Assembly (NCBI RefSeq): GCF_001644565.1
Contig: NZ_CP011387.1
Span: 1,224,501-1,288,500 of the forward strand
Direction: 5' to 3'
Length of the DNA stretch: 64,000 bases
Origin: Deinococcus puniceus
GTDB taxonomy: Bacteria; Deinococcota; Deinococci; Deinococcales; Deinococcaceae
The position numbers were made by a program, and so were the translations under genes. Below the pieces are notes generated by a model, which saw only the letters and a list, made by a program, of their open reading frames with translations, searched no databases and had not been told where the DNA came from. Numbering within the stretch: the stretch's first letter is position 1; every line of letters starts with the position of its first letter. Shown here piece after piece: positions 21,487-31,120 of the stretch.

Positions 21487-22074
21487 CTACAGATTCACAC
21501 CCTCGTAGATTTCATCTAAGCTCAGTTCTACGTCAACGCAGGGGAGCTTTAATACTCCTGACTCTTCTAGATAATCTTCGTTCCACTTCTCGCCGTTTCG
21601 GGTGTACAGGCGGGCAGCACGAGTGGCTGTATCTACCAACAAATAGCCTTGCAAACTGGGTAGATCGGTATAAGCCAAAAGTTTTTCGCGGCGGTCTAAA
21701 TTGCGGGTACTGGGGCTGAGGACTTCTACAATCAAGCAGGGCGACTCAATAGAGGTGGCGTCGTCTTCTATAGGTTCACAGGTCAGCACCACGTCGGGAT
21801 AGTAGTAGGTAACGCCGCGAAACTGCGGAATCCGGACTTTCATATCACTCTGGTAAGCGCGGCAGCCTGCTTTAAGCGCCGGACGGTACAAACTGGCCCC
21901 GATGCTCATGCAGATCAGGCCGTGTCTGCTGGTGGCCCCCGCCTGAGCGTGTGGCCCCTCCTCACCGTGTACCGGATACACGAAGCCCCAGATATATTCT
22001 CGGCGCACGGGACTCTCCTCTTCCGTCCGCAGGTATTCCTCCTCGGAAATTGTTTGCAGGGCAGGGGCGCTCAT
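21487..22074 (-). CDS. Uma2 family protein (putative PD-(D/E)XK endonuclease fold)
   Basis: This 195-residue protein matches the Uma2/DUF820 family, which has a restriction-endonuclease-like core but mostly unknown function. Core elements are YYYPDVVLTCEP (Asp of the active site, about 94-105), PCLIVEVLSPSTRNLDRREK (Glu and Lys, about 117-136) and a closing GYLLVDT strand. It begins with the usual MSAPALQTISEEEYLR-type N-terminus. The start at 22074 is supported by TACTAT six bases upstream. Base composition looks lower in GC than neighbouring genes. Confidence 0.82.
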   Translation of the reverse strand: MSAPALQTISEEEYLRTEEESPVRREYIWGFVYPVHGEEGPHAQAGATSRHGLICMSIGASLYRPALKAGCRAYQSDMKVRIPQFRGVTYYYPDVVLTCEPIEDDATSIESPCLIVEVLSPSTRNLDRREKLLAYTDLPSLQGYLLVDTATRAARLYTRNGEKWNEDYLEESGVLKLPCVDVELSLDEIYEGVNL

Positions 22075-22080
22075 AGCTCT

Positions 22081-22086
22081 ATAGTA
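22081..22086 (-). promoter_or_regulatory. -10 box TACTAT for the Uma2 gene (leaderless)
   Basis: TACTAT lies six bases before the ATG at 22074 on the minus strand. Confidence 0.55.
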
Positions 22087-22147
22087 CGTCCACAACCTAG
22101 CAAAAACGCCGCCTCCAACATGGGAAGCGGCGGTTCTCACTTGGTTT

Positions 22148-22423
22148 TCAGCCCTTCTGTACGCGTTCGGTGGCGTGTTCGGGTTGGGGCGTCTGGAACC
22201 AGTGCAGCATCAGGCCCAGCACCACAAGGCTGAACAGGCCGAGCAAAATGAACAGGGGCATGCCGGGCTGAGTCGCGTGAGCATAAGCGCCGACAAGTTG
22301 CATCAGAATCAGCACCAGCAATACGCGGGGGCGGCGTTCGGGAAAACGGGTGTAGGCGTAGACGCCGCCTATTACTCCAAACATCAAGGGCAAAGCTAGA
22401 GCATTAAGCATCTCTTGATCCAT
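22148..22423 (-). CDS. Small membrane protein, about three helices
   Basis: This 91-residue protein has hydrophobic segments at about 8-25, 34-50 and 55-75, then a polar tail (QTPQPEHATERVQKG). No family is recognised. The ATG is preceded by GAGGT but very closely. It lies between the Uma2 gene and the epimerase gene on the same strand, with short gaps and no sign of coupling. Confidence 0.65.
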   Translation of the reverse strand: MDQEMLNALALPLMFGVIGGVYAYTRFPERRPRVLLVLILMQLVGAYAHATQPGMPLFILLGLFSLVVLGLMLHWFQTPQPEHATERVQKG

Positions 22424-22517
22424 ACCTCATTTTGCAGCCCTTGCTGTTCCAAGAACGTCACAAAAAAGAAGGTTTTGTAGACAAGTTCTTAATGCGTGAC
22501 GCGCACTCTTCATGAAC

Positions 22518-23612
22518 TCACATCAACTGATAGTGCCCAAGCTTCTGCGGATCTACTGCATGGTTCCTCAGTGCCGTGACATCCAGCCAACCGTCTTGAA
22601 ACGTGATTGGCTGATCCAGCAGATCATCTTGCAGCTTCAGCACGAAGCTCAGTTCGCAAGGTTCGGTGACTTCGGCCTGCGTGGACAGCAGCGCGGCGTG
22701 AACCGTGCCCAGGCCTGTGCTGGCTTGCGATCCCACCATGCCGCGTTTGCCTGCCGCCGCCGCTGCTTGCAACATCGCTAGGCCATCGGTAAAGCCGTTG
22801 CGGGCCGTCTTCACATTCAGAATATCGAAGGTGCCAAAGTCCAGTTCGCGGGCCAAGTCGGCGGGCAGGAAGCAGGAATCGTCGGCCACGATGGGCAGGA
22901 TGTGGCGGGCGTGCAGGTCGACTCGCGCCCGCAGGTCACGCACGGGCAACGGCTCCTCCACATAGGTCAGCCCTGCTTCACGCATGGCGTCCAGCGCGGC
23001 AGGAGCCTCTGTGGGCGTCAGCGTTTCGTTGCTGTCGGCGTACAGTTGCACCGCTTCCCCGTAAGTGGCCCGCAACTCCCGAATCACGGCCAGATCGCGG
23101 GCATGATTCCGGCCCACCTTCACCTTCAGGCAGCGCACGCCCGCCGCCACCACGCGCCCCGCTTCGGCCAGCATTCCGGCAGGCGTGTCTATGCCCAAAA
23201 TAAAGCTGACGCGCACGCGGGTGCTCGGCCCCAGCAGTGTGTCGAACAGCGTTTGCCCGCCCGCCCTCGCCCGTGCATCCCATAGCGCCATATCCAGTGC
23301 GCCGCGTGCCGTGTGATTGTTGGCGACACTGTTTCTGACCCGGTTCAGGGCGTGGGCATCGGCAATGGGCAGGCCCACCAGTGCAGGCGCGAGGTGGGCC
23401 AAGATTGCCACCACGCTGGCGGGCGTTTCGCCGTAGATGGTGGGGCGGGGCGGCGCTTCGGCCAAGCCCACCGTGCCGTCATCCAACGTCACGCGCACCA
23501 GCACATGCTCGGCGGCATTCAGGGCCGAATGTGCGCCCCACGCTAAGGCAGATGTGAGCGGCAGGCGGTAGGGAATCCCCTCAATCCGGACAATTTTGGC
23601 CGTGTTGGTCAC
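22518..23612 (-). CDS. Mandelate racemase/muconate lactonizing family enzyme, probable dipeptide epimerase
   Basis: This 364-residue enolase-superfamily enzyme has an N-terminal capping domain and a TIM barrel. The catalytic set is visible: KVKVG (general-base lysines, about 157-161), metal ligands in YADSNE, TYVEEPL and VADDSCF, and the second lysine in [10 protein letters not shown]. The arrangement suggests L-Ala-D/L-Glu or another dipeptide epimerase, acting on cell-wall-derived peptides, but MLE-type racemases are possible. GTG 23612 was chosen because it overlaps the upstream stop by four bases and follows GGGAG. Confidence 0.8.
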   Translation of the reverse strand: MTNTAKIVRIEGIPYRLPLTSALAWGAHSALNAAEHVLVRVTLDDGTVGLAEAPPRPTIYGETPASVVAILAHLAPALVGLPIADAHALNRVRNSVANNHTARGALDMALWDARARAGGQTLFDTLLGPSTRVRVSFILGIDTPAGMLAEAGRVVAAGVRCLKVKVGRNHARDLAVIRELRATYGEAVQLYADSNETLTPTEAPAALDAMREAGLTYVEEPLPVRDLRARVDLHARHILPIVADDSCFLPADLARELDFGTFDILNVKTARNGFTDGLAMLQAAAAAGKRGMVGSQASTGLGTVHAALLSTQAEVTEPCELSFVLKLQDDLLDQPITFQDGWLDVTALRNHAVDPQKLGHYQLM

Positions 23613-24406
23613 GCTCCCGCTCCTGCCCAAGCTGCAACGCTGGCGGCCACACCCGCTGGGTCTAGCTCCACTGTATCCAAGACCAGCGCACGCGTGGGCG
23701 GCAGCGTTCGCAAAAACTGCTCGGCGGCATGTGGGTCATAGTTGCGCCGCTCGGACACCACGATCTTGACTTTGGCGAGAATATCGGCGGGGGCAAAGCC
23801 TTGATCGGTTAGGGCGGCCAATCCATCCAACTCAGCGGGAGTGAACACGTCCTGCACGCCCTTCAATTCAGCTAAAGCCTGCCGCAAATCCGGCGCACTT
23901 CCCCCTGTGACCTGATCGAAGGCGTCGGCGCGGCCCAGCAGTCGGCGGACACGCACGGCGTCGGGCGCACCCAGCGCCACAAATCGCCACGCGGGGAAGT
24001 GCGCCGCCGCGTACTGCACTTCCTCTAGCCCGCGCAATCCGTCGAAGACAGGCTGATTTCCCCAGTGCCGGGTGTCGGCCAGCAGCGTGCCCAACGCATA
24101 CGCCATGCCGCCGGGATGCTCGGCGCGGTACTCGGCGGTCAGTCGAAAGCGTTCTTCGCGGTCAGAGATGGAGCCGCCTGCACGGGGCCAGATCATCACA
24201 GCGTCGGTGATGTCGCGGCGGTCTGGCAAGACCTTCATTCCAGAGTTTGCCGATTGAAGGGCGGCCAGCGCCGTACTCTTGCCCACGCCTGTCACGCCCA
24301 CCAGCACGGTCAGCGGCAGACTGGAGAGCGGCGATTCGTGGGCGTCAGCCTCGGCAGAAGCACGCAAAAAAGGCAGGGTCACAGCTCTGTTGGCAGGCAC
24401 ATTCAC
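23609..24406 (-). CDS. P-loop ATPase of unknown function, coupled to the epimerase
   Basis: This 265-residue protein has a Walker [10 protein letters not shown] (37-45) followed by kinase-like features ([13 protein letters not shown], an [13 protein letters not shown] lid-like segment). It resembles small-molecule kinases or AAA-type ATPases but no named family is recognised. The start is GTG, supported by TAGCCT six bases upstream. Its stop overlaps the epimerase GTG by four bases, so the two likely work together, perhaps in dipeptide or amino-acid salvage; that link is inference only. Confidence 0.7.
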   Translation of the reverse strand: MNVPANRAVTLPFLRASAEADAHESPLSSLPLTVLVGVTGVGKSTALAALQSANSGMKVLPDRRDITDAVMIWPRAGGSISDREERFRLTAEYRAEHPGGMAYALGTLLADTRHWGNQPVFDGLRGLEEVQYAAAHFPAWRFVALGAPDAVRVRRLLGRADAFDQVTGGSAPDLRQALAELKGVQDVFTPAELDGLAALTDQGFAPADILAKVKIVVSERRNYDPHAAEQFLRTLPPTRALVLDTVELDPAGVAASVAAWAGAGA

Positions 24407-24412
24407 CGGGTC

Positions 24413-24418
24413 AGGCTA
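24413..24418 (-). promoter_or_regulatory. -10 box TAGCCT for the ATPase-epimerase operon (leaderless)
   Basis: TAGCCT is six bases before the GTG at 24406 on the minus strand. Confidence 0.55.
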
Positions 24419-24542
24419 GCGCCTCGGCTTTGCCCGGCCCCCGCCGATGTAAAGACTGGCACAAGATTGGGTCAAGTGGCCGTAAGCGCCCGGCATGCAC
24501 AGTTGTGGTGCTTCCTTCCTAGACTCTGAGTCGGAGGCGACT

Positions 24543-24677
24543 ATGGCACGATTACAAGGCGAAAAAGGTGGGGGCGGCGGCACCATCCTGCTCATCATCC
24601 TGATTCTGGTGGCACTGTTCCTGTTGGCCTATTTCCTGTACCTGAAACCTCAGCGCATCTTAGATCTCGGCTTCTAA
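24543..24677 (+). CDS. 44-residue single-pass membrane protein
   Basis: A Lys/Gly-rich N-terminus (GEKGGGGG) is followed by a strong hydrophobic helix (about 14-33) and a short basic tail. It is a tail-type membrane peptide with no recognised family. The ATG has a strong ribosome-binding site (TCGGAGGCGACT), which is the main support for it being real. It lies 88 bases before the PRC-barrel gene on the same strand and may share its transcript. Confidence 0.65.
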   Translation: MARLQGEKGGGGGTILLIILILVALFLLAYFLYLKPQRILDLGF

Positions 24678-24765
24678 GGCATCAAGTTAGGGTTGGCCTG
24701 ACAGGTTCAGGCTGGCCCTGCCGCCGTTTCAGCCCCTCACATGTGCATCATCTCAGGAGTCCACC

Positions 24766-26466
24766 ATGATTAAAGGCAAAGAAATTTTGGGGCGCAACAT
24801 CGTCGCCATCAGCACAGGCGAGCGCGTCGAAAGCGTGCGCGACGTTATTTTTGATCATCAGGGCAATCAAGTCTTGGGCCTGCTTGTCGATGAGGGCGGC
24901 TGGTTCCATGCCGCGAAAGTCGTGCCCTTCGAGAAAATCCGTTCCTTTGGCGAAGACGTGATCATGATCGGCAATCCCGAAGACGTGACGGGCACGCGCG
25001 AAGATGGCCGCCTGTCGGACGCCCTGAACAGCGACGTGAGCCTGATCGGGATGACCCTGCTGACCACCGACGGCCAGAACCTCGGCAAAATTGCAGACGT
25101 GTTTTTTGATGAAAGCACCGGCTACGTGGAAGGCTACGAGGCCACGGGCGGCCTGTTCTCTGACCTGAGCAGCGGGCGCACCTTTATTCCCACGCCCGAA
25201 AGCGTGCAGATCGGCACCGACGCGGCCATCGTGCCCATCAGCGTGGCTGCCGCCATGCAGGAAAGTGAAGCGGGCGGGTTGCAAGGCGCACTCCACTCGG
25301 CGGGCCAGAGCATCAGCGGGGCGTACCAGAGTGCTGCCGAGGGTGTGAAGGGCGCTTACGAGAATATTGCCGAGGCCACCAAAGAGCGCCAGAAAGAGTA
25401 CTCGGTGGGCAAGACGGCGGGCGGCGATATCACGCTGGAAGACGGCACCGTGATCGTGCATAAGGGCGACACCATCACCGAAGAGCAGGTGACTGCTGCT
25501 GAAGGTGCGGGCAAGTTGGGCGCACTGGCAACTGCCGCGACTGGCGGCGTGCTGGCCGGAGCCTACGACTCGGCCAAAGAGCGCGTGCAGGGCGGCATGG
25601 AAGACATGAAAACCGCCAGCGCAGACCGTCAGATGACCTACGTGGTGGGCAAAACCGCAGGCAGCGACGTGACCACCGACACGGGCGAAGTGATCGTGCA
25701 TAAGGGCGTGACCATTACCCCATTTCAGGCCGAACGTGCCCAGCAGACGGGCAAACTGGGGGCACTGACCGCAGCGGCCACCGGCGGCTCGATCTCCGAC
25801 AGCGTGCAGGACATCCGCGAACGCCGCGAGATGGATCCGAACTCGCTGGAAGCGACTGTGGGCCGCCGCGTGAAATCTGATGTGCGTGCCCCCAGCGGCA
25901 GCCTCGTGGCCGCGCAGGGCCAGATCGTGACCCCTGCTTTGGCAGACCGCGCCCGCCACCTGAACGCCGAAGCCGCCCTGATTGCGGCCACCACCGGAGC
26001 CAAGGCCACCACCGAAGGCGCGACTGGTGCAGGCGCAACCGCAGCTTTGGCGGGCGGCGTCGCCAGCGTCAGCGAAGGCGCGAGCAATCTGATCGACAAG
26101 GCCAAGAGCTGGTTTGGTGAGAAGCGCGAGCAGACCGAAGAAGCGCTGGAAAACCGTCAGCAGGAAGCGCAGGAACAAAAAATCCGCGACGCACTGGGGC
26201 GTCCGGTCAACCGCGTGATCTTGGCCCCCGACGATTCCATCATCCTCAATATCGGTGAAATCGTGACGCACAAGGCCGTCGAATCGGCCCGCAGCGGCGA
26301 CGTGCTGGACATTTTGCTGGACAGCATCAGCAAGGAAACCGTGACCATCGATCCCCTGAGCGTTCGCCCGCACGAAACGGGTACGGCGGCACTGGAAGGC
26401 CAGAGCGACTTGGGCGATACACCCAACGTTCCCGCCAACACGAACGATCCTCAGCGCCCTCTGTAA
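24766..26466 (+). CDS. PRC-barrel repeat protein
   Basis: This 566-residue protein begins with two PRC-barrel-like modules (about 1-75 and 82-165; [20 protein letters not shown] and [20 protein letters not shown]). Four related blocks of about 50 residues follow, beginning near 212, 290, 362 and 482, each with a GK/GR-x-V...DG...IV..KG..IT pattern and a following Ala-rich helix. Between blocks are charged amphipathic helices such as [20 protein letters not shown], somewhat like desiccation-related proteins. No signal peptide is seen. A role in envelope or stress adaptation is a guess. The ATG has an AGGAG site. Confidence 0.75.
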   Translation: MIKGKEILGRNIVAISTGERVESVRDVIFDHQGNQVLGLLVDEGGWFHAAKVVPFEKIRSFGEDVIMIGNPEDVTGTREDGRLSDALNSDVSLIGMTLLTTDGQNLGKIADVFFDESTGYVEGYEATGGLFSDLSSGRTFIPTPESVQIGTDAAIVPISVAAAMQESEAGGLQGALHSAGQSISGAYQSAAEGVKGAYENIAEATKERQKEYSVGKTAGGDITLEDGTVIVHKGDTITEEQVTAAEGAGKLGALATAATGGVLAGAYDSAKERVQGGMEDMKTASADRQMTYVVGKTAGSDVTTDTGEVIVHKGVTITPFQAERAQQTGKLGALTAAATGGSISDSVQDIRERREMDPNSLEATVGRRVKSDVRAPSGSLVAAQGQIVTPALADRARHLNAEAALIAATTGAKATTEGATGAGATAALAGGVASVSEGASNLIDKAKSWFGEKREQTEEALENRQQEAQEQKIRDALGRPVNRVILAPDDSIILNIGEIVTHKAVESARSGDVLDILLDSISKETVTIDPLSVRPHETGTAALEGQSDLGDTPNVPANTNDPQRPL

Positions 26467-26481
26467 GCAGGGTTTCAAGGC

Positions 26482-26533
26482 AAAAATAAATAGAGTGGGG
26501 CGGCTTTTACTTAGGCTGCCCACTCTATTTTTA
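26482..26533. terminator. Bidirectional terminator
   Basis: AAAAATAAATAGAGTGGG pairs with CCCACTCTATTTTTA across a GC-rich upper stem. A-tract on one side and T-tract on the other suit both convergent genes (PRC-barrel and ABC permease). Confidence 0.8.
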
Positions 26534-26550
26534 TGTTCGATGGTTGCCAA

Positions 26551-27822
26551 TCAATTCCGGAAAATCACCTCTTCCCGGCCAAACGAACGCCGCGCTACGA
26601 GGGCCAGTACGAACGCGCCCAGCAAATTGGCGGCAATGGCGATCAGCACGTTCGGGGCCGTGACCGTGCCGCGCACCGTGTCCAGAATGGCGAGCATAGA
26701 GCCGAACAGCGGAATGGCGTACAAGGCTGGCCCGGTGCTGAGGAAGTCGCTGAATTGCAGCAGCACGGCGGGAATCACGATGGCAAGGCTCAGCGGCGTG
26801 ACATAGGTTTGCGCCTCTTTGTACGAGCGGGCGTAGATGCTGAGGGCGATCAGGATGGCGCTGATGAGCAGGGCGGCGCTGATGGCGGCTCCGATCAGGG
26901 CCACTGCCGCGCCGAAGCTGAGGCTCAGTTGGCCCCCGAACGCCTGCGACAATTCCGCGCTGCTGGCCGACTGCCCACGCTGAAGCAGGCCCGCGACGAA
27001 TCCGCTGGCAAGGAACCCGAGGACGCTGAAGCATGCGCTGGTCAGTGCTGTGAGCGTGGTTGCCAGCAATTTTCCGGCCACCACTTCGCCGCGCCGAACA
27101 GGGGAGACCAGCAGGCTTTCCAGCGTGCCGCGCTCCTTTTCGCCTGCGGTGGCGTCCAGCGCTGTTGCCATCGCACCCGTCAAAATAAAGTTCAGCATCA
27201 GCAAAGGAATCAGGAATGCTAATTGGCCGCTGCGTTGCTGCTGGGGTGGGCTGGCATCAACAGGCTTAATTTGAATAGGCGTGAGGGTGTCGGCATTGAG
27301 GCCCAGCGCGGTCAGGCGCTCCAGCGTCAGCGTGCGGTTGTAGGCGTCGATGGTGTTTTCCACCTTGCCATACGCTCCGGTTTGGGCACGCAAGCTGGTC
27401 AGTTTGGCGTAGACCTCTAGTGTGCCGGTGCCGTCGCCAGCACGGGTAGGCAGGGCGGCGGGCGCACGTAGCGCGGCTTCTACATCGCCGTCTGCCACTG
27501 CGGCGCGGGGGTCGGTGACAGCCACGAGGGTCACGCCCGCACGGAGCACCGAACCGTCAGGGGCTTTCTCGTCGCGCTCTAGGGCTGTTCGGAGTGCCGG
27601 GGGCAAGGTTCCCACTACACCCACCTTTTGGCGCTCCTGTTGCTGCCCGCCCACAAACTGGCCCAGCAGTTGCGGCAGCCCCAGCGTAAACAGGGGAATC
27701 AGCAGCAGCGGAATCAGAATGGTGCCGAGCAGCGTGCGGCGGTCTCGCAACGTAGCCAGCAAATCGCGCACGGCCACGTGCCACACCATGTCGGGGCGCA
27801 GAGTTTCGGAATTAGACGGCAT
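26551..27822 (-). CDS. ABC transporter permease, NatB-like
   Basis: This 423-residue membrane protein has a first helix near residue 25-45 (after [20 protein letters not shown]), a large extracytoplasmic domain (about 50-200) and about five helices in the C-terminal half. The layout and the motif [20 protein letters not shown] match the NatB/ABC-2 exporter group. The start MPSNSETL at 27822 overlaps the end of the ATPase gene by 11 bases, so the two form a NatAB-type exporter. The exported substrate (Na+ in the Bacillus prototype) is not evident here. Confidence 0.85.
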   Translation of the reverse strand: MPSNSETLRPDMVWHVAVRDLLATLRDRRTLLGTILIPLLLIPLFTLGLPQLLGQFVGGQQQERQKVGVVGTLPPALRTALERDEKAPDGSVLRAGVTLVAVTDPRAAVADGDVEAALRAPAALPTRAGDGTGTLEVYAKLTSLRAQTGAYGKVENTIDAYNRTLTLERLTALGLNADTLTPIQIKPVDASPPQQQRSGQLAFLIPLLMLNFILTGAMATALDATAGEKERGTLESLLVSPVRRGEVVAGKLLATTLTALTSACFSVLGFLASGFVAGLLQRGQSASSAELSQAFGGQLSLSFGAAVALIGAAISAALLISAILIALSIYARSYKEAQTYVTPLSLAIVIPAVLLQFSDFLSTGPALYAIPLFGSMLAILDTVRGTVTAPNVLIAIAANLLGAFVLALVARRSFGREEVIFRN

Positions 27823-28555
27823 AGGTTCCCCCCGCAGGCGTGCCGCGCAGCAGCGCAAAAAATGCCCGTTCCAGATTGCGTTCGCCGGTGCGGGCCAAGA
27901 TGCCCCCCAGCGTATCCACCGTCACCAATTTTCCTTCATGCACAATCGCCATGCGGTCACAGACCTCCTCGGCCTCGCTCATCACGTGGGTGGAATACAC
28001 GGTCAGGCGGCCCGGAGCGCGGGTGGCGGCCACAAAATCCAGCAGCGTGCGCCGCGCAAAAATATCGAGGCCGCTGGAGGCTTCATCGAGGATCAGCACG
28101 GCGGGATCGTGAATGACCGCGCGGGCGATCACGACTTTCTGGCGCATCCCGGTGCTGTATTCGCCTGCCCGGACATCCAGCGTGCGGCCCAGTTCCAGCT
28201 TCTCGTCCAGTTCGGCAATGCGCGTGTCGGTTTGGCTGCGGCTCATGCCGTACAGCCCCGCAAACGATTTCAGCACTTCGCGCCCGGTCAGGCGGGCGGG
28301 TAGGCCCATGCCGCCGTTGACCACGCCCACCACGCGCCGCACCGCTTCTGGGTCGCGCTGCACATCATGGCCCGCCACAGTCGCCGTGCCCGAAGTAGGC
28401 GTGAGAAGGGTTGCCAGCAAACGCAAAAGCGTCGTCTTGCCCGCCCCGTTCGGCCCCAGCAGCCCAAACACTTCGCCGTCATGGGCAGAAAGAGTCACGT
28501 CCGAGAGTGCCGTGTGTTTGCCATATGTTTTGGTGAGATTCTGGATTTCAAGCAT
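27812..28555 (-). CDS. ABC transporter ATPase, NatA-like (internal start of a longer frame)
   Basis: The 247-residue ATPase has Walker [10 protein letters not shown], the signature [16 protein letters not shown] (TGMRQ in place of SGGQ, usual for NatA-type proteins), Walker [12 protein letters not shown] and the switch His in [17 protein letters not shown] canonical GGAGG at 28562-28566, six bases before the ATG at 28555, marks this as a natural start. The same reading frame continues upstream without a stop into a membrane-protein sequence (to 29197), so a fusion product is also possible. It pairs with the permease at 26551-27822. Confidence 0.88.
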   Translation of the reverse strand: MLEIQNLTKTYGKHTALSDVTLSAHDGEVFGLLGPNGAGKTTLLRLLATLLTPTSGTATVAGHDVQRDPEAVRRVVGVVNGGMGLPARLTGREVLKSFAGLYGMSRSQTDTRIAELDEKLELGRTLDVRAGEYSTGMRQKVVIARAVIHDPAVLILDEASSGLDIFARRTLLDFVAATRAPGRLTVYSTHVMSEAEEVCDRMAIVHEGKLVTVDTLGGILARTGERNLERAFFALLRGTPAGGTYAV

Positions 28556-29197
28556 AGCGTGCCTCCGATTCTGGAATTGTTCTGAGATGTAGTCGCGGGT
28601 CTGCGAACGTTTAAAGATGAAAGCGGCACAGGCGAGAATAAGCACGGCTTTGGAAAGAAAGAAGCCGTCTCCTGAAGCCAAGAGAAAGCCGAGCCAGTGA
28701 TACTGGTCGCCCAGAACGGGATAGATGAACCCTGCGAGGCCGTAGACGATGGGCACTACTGGAGAGGTGGTCAGTGTGGGCATAGAAAAGATGGTCGCGC
28801 CGCACAGAGCGCAGGCCATCATGCATTGAAGGACTATCTTGGGCAACAATAAAGCTTCAGCGCCGCCAGTCACGACGATAGACAGTCCCAGTGCCATGCT
28901 TCCTGCCAAGGCGAGGGCCAACGCCGAACCGACTTGCGACAACTCGAATCTTCCGCGTCCTAAAGCGAGCGCGAATAAGTCTCTGGTGCTGCCGCCGAAT
29001 CGGGGCAACAGACGGAAGCAGCACACCAACGAAAAGATATAGGCGGCAAATAAAACCAGAACAGTGGATTCCCTTGGGCTGTCTGCCGGACTGATGACAA
29101 TAAATCCGATTGCAACCAAAATCAATTCCACGATCAGCCGGGTCGTTTCGGTATATTCCCGGAGCTGAAACCGCATACTGTGCATAACCTGATTCAC
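28556..29197 (-). CDS. ABC-2-type membrane protein, in frame with natA
   Basis: The frame beginning at ATG 29197 encodes about 214 residues with roughly six hydrophobic segments and then runs straight into the NatA ATPase with no stop, giving a 461-residue frame. The membrane part is probably the permease for the ATPase encoded just upstream (29194-29991), whose stop overlaps this ATG by four bases. Its composition is visibly less GC-rich than natAB. A lost stop codon after insertion next to natA is my preferred explanation; a true fusion or a sequencing error are alternatives. Confidence 0.65.
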
Positions 29198-29991
29198 GTC
29201 ATCTGCGTTCCGAACGGCAATTTGATGACATCTTCGATAGAGGCGTCACGAGAAAGGCGGTGCAAAGTCGCATCAAGTTCTGGGGCGGGAATGTTGATAG
29301 ACGCCCGTTCTCCCGAATAGACGTAGATTATTGTGTAGCTGGCCTCCCAAACAGTCGGCTTCAAAGTCGAGCCGTCCGATTCTTGAGCGAGGGTATAAAC
29401 AGTGCCGGACATCTTATGCAGTGTGTCTATGTCGTGCGAGCAAATAATGATGAGCGCGTCGTTGATGAGTTCGAGGTGGCTTAAAAACAAGGCCTTTCCC
29501 TCCGCGTCCAAACCGTTGGTCGGTTCGTCGAAAATACAGACTTGGGCCTTTGAATGAAGGGCCTGAATCAAGTTGAGTTTCTGGATATTTCCAAACGACA
29601 GATCATGGACGCAACGTGCGTGGGGTGGAATCAGCCAGTCTTCCCAGAGTTGATCGAGTTGTCGGGCATTCAAGCCGTCTGCTTTGGCCTGCATCAAGGT
29701 CTGGATGAAAAAGCGGGGAGGCAGATTCAAGCCGAAGCTGAGCCTCGATGGAGCGTAGGAGACGCGTGAACCGCGTGGTGTTTGCCCTCCATTGGCATAA
29801 ATTCCACTATGGGCATAAATGATCTGGCCGGAGTCTGCGTCGAGGAGTCCGGCCAGCAGTTTCAGCAGGGTCGTCTTGCCCACGCCGTTCTTGCCCGTCA
29901 GAGTCAAGACTTTGCCATCAAAGTCGAAAGACAAGTTCGACACGACGCTTTTGTCCCCAAGAGATTTGCTGACCTTCTCAATGGTCAACAT
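29194..29991 (-). CDS. ABC transporter ATPase, divergent signature
   Basis: This 265-residue ATPase has Walker A GKNGVGKTT (about 33-41), Walker B VCIFDEPTNGLD and a switch His in IICSHDIDTLHKM. Its signature is DLSFGNIQKLN, a departure from LSGGQ. ATG 29991 (MLTIEKVSKSLG) is the natural domain start; an upstream ATG would add residues from the regulator gene. It is coupled by a four-base overlap to the membrane-protein frame. The region appears poorer in GC than its neighbours, suggesting later arrival. The substrate is unknown. Confidence 0.8.
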   Translation of the reverse strand: MLTIEKVSKSLGDKSVVSNLSFDFDGKVLTLTGKNGVGKTTLLKLLAGLLDADSGQIIYAHSGIYANGGQTPRGSRVSYAPSRLSFGLNLPPRFFIQTLMQAKADGLNARQLDQLWEDWLIPPHARCVHDLSFGNIQKLNLIQALHSKAQVCIFDEPTNGLDAEGKALFLSHLELINDALIIICSHDIDTLHKMSGTVYTLAQESDGSTLKPTVWEASYTIIYVYSGERASINIPAPELDATLHRLSRDASIEDVIKLPFGTQMT

Positions 29992-30031
29992 CAAGTGGCC
30001 CGCCCGACGCCAAGAGGTGCGGCGTCCCGGT

Positions 30032-30235
30032 TCATTGCACTCCCTCTGGATCGCTGAAAATCTCTTCAATACTTCGCCCAAACACCCGTGCCAAGCGGAA
30101 GGCCAATGGCAAACTGGGGTCGTAGCGGCCCGTCTCTAGGGCGTTCACAGTTTGGCGGCTCACGTCCAGCGCGGCGGCTAGGTCGGCTTGCGTCCATTGG
30201 CGCTCGGCCCGCAGCACCCGAATCCGGTTGTCCAT
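30032..30235 (-). CDS. XRE-family transcriptional regulator, 67 residues
   Basis: This is a minimal helix-turn-helix protein of the YozG/Cro type: RVLRAERQWTQADLAAALD, SRQTVNALETGRYDPS and a C-terminal helix with IEEIFSDPEG. The ATG at 30235 is two bases after the stop of the membrane protein upstream, so it is the third gene of the unit starting at 31100. Proteins of this type often control a nearby small membrane protein and ABC exporter. The palindromes at 31100-31150 are its most likely operators (inference). Confidence 0.88.
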   Translation of the reverse strand: MDNRIRVLRAERQWTQADLAAALDVSRQTVNALETGRYDPSLPLAFRLARVFGRSIEEIFSDPEGVQ

Positions 30236-30237
30236 GC

Positions 30238-30672
30238 TTACCCGCCTGTGTCGCGGCGGTACAAGAAGGCGGTGACGGCGTAAAAGGTAAACAGGCTGAT
30301 GCCCCAAGGGATGTACAGCAGCCACACAGAGAGCTGAACGTTGTTGCGGATAGAACTGCCGTCCAGTGCGCCAAATACTCCCCAAGCGATGAGGCCGGTC
30401 ATGGCCGTCATTCCCACGATGCCGGACGCCGCCCACGCTTTCAGGTAGCGGGCGCGGCGAAATTCGTCCATCGTGCGGTATTGCCACAGCATCAGGCCGA
30501 GGGTCAGCGGCATCATGAGGGCCAAAAACGGTGGAATCCGTGACGGGAATTGAAACAGCACGATCAAGCCGACGAAAACGAGCAGACTGAACGCCACTTC
30601 TACCCATTGTGTGCGGCGCATCTGGCGTTCACGCGGTACAGGTGCACTGGGTGGGGAAGAAGTGGGACTCAT
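30238..30672 (-). CDS. Membrane protein, four helices
   Basis: This 144-residue protein has a Pro/Ser-rich cytoplasmic N-terminus, two closely spaced helices (about 25-42 and 47-63), a charged loop (QYRTMDEFRRARYLKAW) and two further helices. The YRTMDEFRR loop resembles that of small membrane proteins often encoded beside YozG-like regulators. The MSPTSS start at 30672 overlaps the upstream stop by four bases. Function unknown. Confidence 0.72.
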   Translation of the reverse strand: MSPTSSPPSAPVPRERQMRRTQWVEVAFSLLVFVGLIVLFQFPSRIPPFLALMMPLTLGLMLWQYRTMDEFRRARYLKAWAASGIVGMTAMTGLIAWGVFGALDGSSIRNNVQLSVWLLYIPWGISLFTFYAVTAFLYRRDTGG

Positions 30673-31100
30673 TTCCCCCGTCCGTCCCGCGCTGCCAGAA
30701 CCCAGCCCGCAATGCCCCACACGCTCATTCCGGCCACGTATAGCGCCCAAGGTGGTGTACGGAACTCGAAGATCGCCTCCAGCGAAATCAACGTTCCGGC
30801 CAGCAGCATGACCACCAAAAAGGCGATGCTGGCGGCGCGGGCATGTAGTTGCCGTCCGTATTCATCCATCTGCCGGATGCCCAGCACGGTCATGACGGCG
30901 AAAAACAGGGGCAGGGCCGCCAACACGCCCGCGCCGAAACTGTTGAACAGGGGAATGTTCTGCGCCCGCCCGATGGTCACGGCCAATGCGGCCAACAGGG
31001 CGACGCCGCCTCCGCCCAGCCCCATCCACAAGCTCAGTCTGTTGACTCGGCGCTCGCGGGGCGTGGGTTGAGAGCGGCCCTGAGATTCACTCGCGTTCAT
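30669..31100 (-). CDS. Membrane protein, four helices, related to its neighbour
   Basis: This 143-residue protein has the same layout as the next gene: two helices, a charged loop with IRQMDEYGRQLHARA, and two helices. The two are probably paralogues that could form a heteromer. It is the first gene of the unit. The ATG at 31100 follows GGAGG by seven bases and lies just after a consensus promoter. Function unknown; control by the XRE protein encoded downstream is likely. Confidence 0.72.
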   Translation of the reverse strand: MNASESQGRSQPTPRERRVNRLSLWMGLGGGGVALLAALAVTIGRAQNIPLFNSFGAGVLAALPLFFAVMTVLGIRQMDEYGRQLHARAASIAFLVVMLLAGTLISLEAIFEFRTPPWALYVAGMSVWGIAGWVLAARDGRGK

Positions 31101-31117
31101 GTCAAGCCTCCTTGACA
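31100..31117. promoter_or_regulatory. Palindromic operator candidate 1 (TGTCAAG-N4-CTTGACA)
   Basis: The perfect 7-base arms span the ribosome-binding site of the gene starting at 31100. The second site at 31134-31150 uses the same half-site. Binding here would block transcription start or translation. Confidence 0.6.
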
Positions 31118-31120
31118 CCA

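Noticed and set aside
21462..21719. 85-codon plus-strand frame over the Uma2 gene
   Set aside because: Antisense to the identified Uma2 protein, with no domain or ribosome-binding site.
24748..26550. 600-codon open frame antisense to the PRC-barrel gene
   Set aside because: It has His/Arg/Gly-rich composition typical of the reverse strand of a GC-rich gene and no recognisable domain; the plus-strand gene has a ribosome-binding site and clear PRC modules.
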